Shown here: in pieces, positions 4,623 to 6,357 of the stretch
Layout: each line of letters begins with the position of its first letter
Position numbering within the stretch: the stretch's first letter is position 1
NCBI GenBank assembly: GCA_020436955.1
Contig: JAGQWW010000155.1
Span: 1 to 6,357, forward strand
DNA: 6,357 bases
Reading direction: 5' to 3'
Source of the DNA: Saprospiraceae bacterium
Lineage (GTDB): Bacteria; Bacteroidota; Bacteroidia; Chitinophagales; Saprospiraceae
Program-made: the position numbers and the translations under genes
The notes under the pieces: generated by a model
What the model was told of the DNA's origin: nothing
The model's database searches: none
What the model saw: the letters and a program-made list of their open reading frames with translations, nothing else

Positions 4623-6357
4623 ATGAAACCTGATTTTTCTAAAATCCAATTGGATAAGGAAATTTTCAAAAATACACCCCAATCCACTGCTGACAATAGC
4701 TGGACAGCACCGGAAAAAATTGAGGTGCCGGAAGTGTTTTTTAAAGAGCAAATTGAAGATTGTGGTCATTTACATTTTGCGGCCGGTATTCCACCTTATT
4801 TAAGAGGTCCATATGGCTCCATGTACACCGTAAGACCTTGGACCATCCGCCAATATGCAGGATTTTCTACTGCAGAAGAAAGCAATGCATTTTATCGTAG
4901 GAATCTCGCACAAGGCCAAAAAGGACTTTCTGTAGCTTTTGACCTGGCCACCCACAGGGGATATGACTCAGACCATCCAAGGGTTTCAGGCGATGTAGGG
5001 AAAGCCGGTGTTGCCATAGACTCAGTTGAGGACATGAAAATCCTTTTCGATGGCATTCCTTTAGATAAGATGTCGGTATCTATGACCATGAACGGAGCTG
5101 TTATTCCAATCATGGCATTTTTCATCATAGCTGCAGAAGAACAGGGTGTAAGCCCAGAACAATTAAGCGGGACAATACAAAATGACATCCTGAAAGAATT
5201 TATGGTGCGCAACACCTATATATATCCTCCACTTCCTTCCATGCGTATCATAGCTGATATTTTCGAATACACAGCGAGGAATATGCCGAAGTTTAACAGT
5301 ATCAGCATTTCCGGTTACCATATGCAGGAAGCAGGGGCAACCGCAGACATCGAATTGGCTTATACCATCGCTGATGGACTGGAATATATCAGGGCCGGCA
5401 TCAAAGCAGGATTAAAAATAGATGATTTTGCGCCGAGGTTGTCCTTCTTTTGGGCAATCGGAATGAATCATTTTATGGAAATAGCCAAGATGCGGGCAGG
5501 TAGATTATTGTGGGCGAAAATTGTCAAAAAATTTGACCCGCAAAACAAAAAGTCCATGGCCCTTCGAACGCATTGTCAGACCTCCGGTTGGAGTTTGACA
5601 GAGCAAGATCCATTTAACAATGTGGCCAGAACTTGCATTGAAGCTTTAGCCGCAGCATTTGGTGGCACACAATCATTGCATACCAATTCGCTCGACGAAG
5701 CGATTGCGCTTCCTACTGATTTTTCAGCCAAAATAGCACGAGACACCCAATTGTACTTGCAAAATGAAACAGAAATCACCAAGGCTATCGATCCTTGGGC
5801 AGGTTCCTATTATGTGGAGTATTTGACGGATCAATTGGTAAAAAAAGCCTGGGAACTGATTGAAGAGGTTGAAGACCTGGGCGGCATGGCCAAGGCTATA
5901 GAAAAAGGCGTTCCAAAACTCCGTATTGAAGAAGCGGCTGCAAGAAAACAGGCCAGAATTGATAGCGGACAGGATAAAATTGTAGGTGTAAATATTTTCC
6001 AAAATACGGAAAAGGCCAGTCTTGATATTCTGGACATTGATAATGCAGCGGTTCGAGATGCACAAATTGCACGTATCAATCGTGTAAAAGCAGAGAGGGA
6101 TGGTGCAGCTGTTCAGGCAGCATTGGAAAATTTATATCAAATAGCAAAAACAGGTGAAGGCAATTTGTTGGCAGCAGCAGTTGATGCAGCCAGACAACGA
6201 GCAACCCTGGGTGAGATATCTGATGCCATGGAAAGAGTTTTTGGTCGGTTTGTGGCTACTACTCAATCTGTATCCGGGGTCTATTCCGGAGAAATCAAGC
6301 AAGATGAATCATTCCTAGAAGCAAGGGAACTTACGGACCAGTTTGCAGACATGGAGG
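4623..6357 (+). CDS. mutB: Methylmalonyl-CoA mutase, large (catalytic) subunit, 3' truncated
   Basis: The frame is open from the ATG at 4623 to the right edge (578 codons plus one base) with no stop. The enzyme interconverts succinyl-CoA and (R)-methylmalonyl-CoA using adenosylcobalamin, linking propionate and branched-chain breakdown to the TCA cycle. The visible part is the substrate-binding TIM barrel plus linker. Residues aligning with substrate contacts in the Propionibacterium enzyme are all present: T74, R76, Y78, S103, T184, Q186, R196, Y232, H233 and R272; for example TIRQYAGFS, FMVRNTY and SGYHMQEAGATADIE. The cobalamin domain with its DxHxxG motif should begin just past the edge, so its integrity cannot be judged. 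The ATG gives the family's MKPDFSKI start; a GTG two codons earlier is a less likely alternative. A possible -7 box TACCTTTA (4574-4581, one mismatch) lies upstream, with no Shine-Dalgarno. No small-subunit gene precedes it; rpsU is divergent instead. Confidence 0.96.
   Translation, partial: MKPDFSKIQLDKEIFKNTPQSTADNSWTAPEKIEVPEVFFKEQIEDCGHLHFAAGIPPYLRGPYGSMYTVRPWTIRQYAGFSTAEESNAFYRRNLAQGQKGLSVAFDLATHRGYDSDHPRVSGDVGKAGVAIDSVEDMKILFDGIPLDKMSVSMTMNGAVIPIMAFFIIAAEEQGVSPEQLSGTIQNDILKEFMVRNTYIYPPLPSMRIIADIFEYTARNMPKFNSISISGYHMQEAGATADIELAYTIADGLEYIRAGIKAGLKIDDFAPRLSFFWAIGMNHFMEIAKMRAGRLLWAKIVKKFDPQNKKSMALRTHCQTSGWSLTEQDPFNNVARTCIEALAAAFGGTQSLHTNSLDEAIALPTDFSAKIARDTQLYLQNETEITKAIDPWAGSYYVEYLTDQLVKKAWELIEEVEDLGGMAKAIEKGVPKLRIEEAAARKQARIDSGQDKIVGVNIFQNTEKASLDILDIDNAAVRDAQIARINRVKAERDGAAVQAALENLYQIAKTGEGNLLAAAVDAARQRATLGEISDAMERVFGRFVATTQSVSGVYSGEIKQDESFLEARELTDQFADME

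Noticed and set aside
4461..4769. 102-codon open frame on the minus strand across the rpsU-mutase gap
   Set aside because: It covers the rpsU promoter and the antisense of the mutase 5' end, and its composition is unlike a real protein.
5724..6079. Two overlapping minus-strand open frames (113 and 82 codons) inside the mutase gene
   Set aside because: Both are antisense to strongly conserved mutase sequence, with no family resemblance; they are shadows of the mutase codon pattern.
1..6357. A hidden multi-gene defence, mobile or biosynthetic system
   Set aside because: Almost all of the window is accounted for by well-known housekeeping and envelope genes. No transposase, integrase, toxin-antitoxin pair, CRISPR repeat or unfamiliar conserved gene was found on either strand.

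Overview
The window looks like an ordinary chromosomal stretch from a member of the Bacteroidota. Four things support this: a PorV/PorQ-family outer-membrane protein, a Bacteroidota-type bS21 with Tyr at position 54, promoter-like TAnnTTTG elements in place of the E. coli -10 box, and no clear Shine-Dalgarno sequence before any start. The sequence alone does not fix the class; Saprospiria, Flavobacteriia and relatives are all possible.

Layout from left to right. Bases 1-240 hold the 3' end of a Do/HtrA-family protein (its final PDZ domain, + strand). Bases 241-476 are non-coding, with an AT-rich hairpin, a strong rho-independent terminator at 375-408, and a possible small-RNA unit between them. 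priA (477-2963, +) encodes a complete PriA replication-restart helicase. It meets a convergent PorV/PorQ-family gene (2957-4045, -), and the two coding ends overlap by 7 bp. Next comes rpsU (4174-4362, -), which appears to be a self-contained transcription unit: a TATCTTTG promoter element at 4485-4492, a leader of about 117 nt with two hairpins, a short ORF, and a strong terminator at 4070-4110. From 4623 to the right edge runs the large subunit of methylmalonyl-CoA mutase (+), divergent from rpsU and cut off just before its cobalamin-binding domain.

These genes do not form one pathway. They are neighbouring single-gene units: envelope proteolysis, replication restart, an outer-membrane barrel, translation, and propionate/succinate metabolism. 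I found no mobile element, CRISPR array, tRNA, rRNA or defence system, and no convincing new multi-gene system. The most interesting signals are non-coding: the structured rpsU leader, the possible small RNA before priA, and promoter-like elements that overlap terminator U-tracts.
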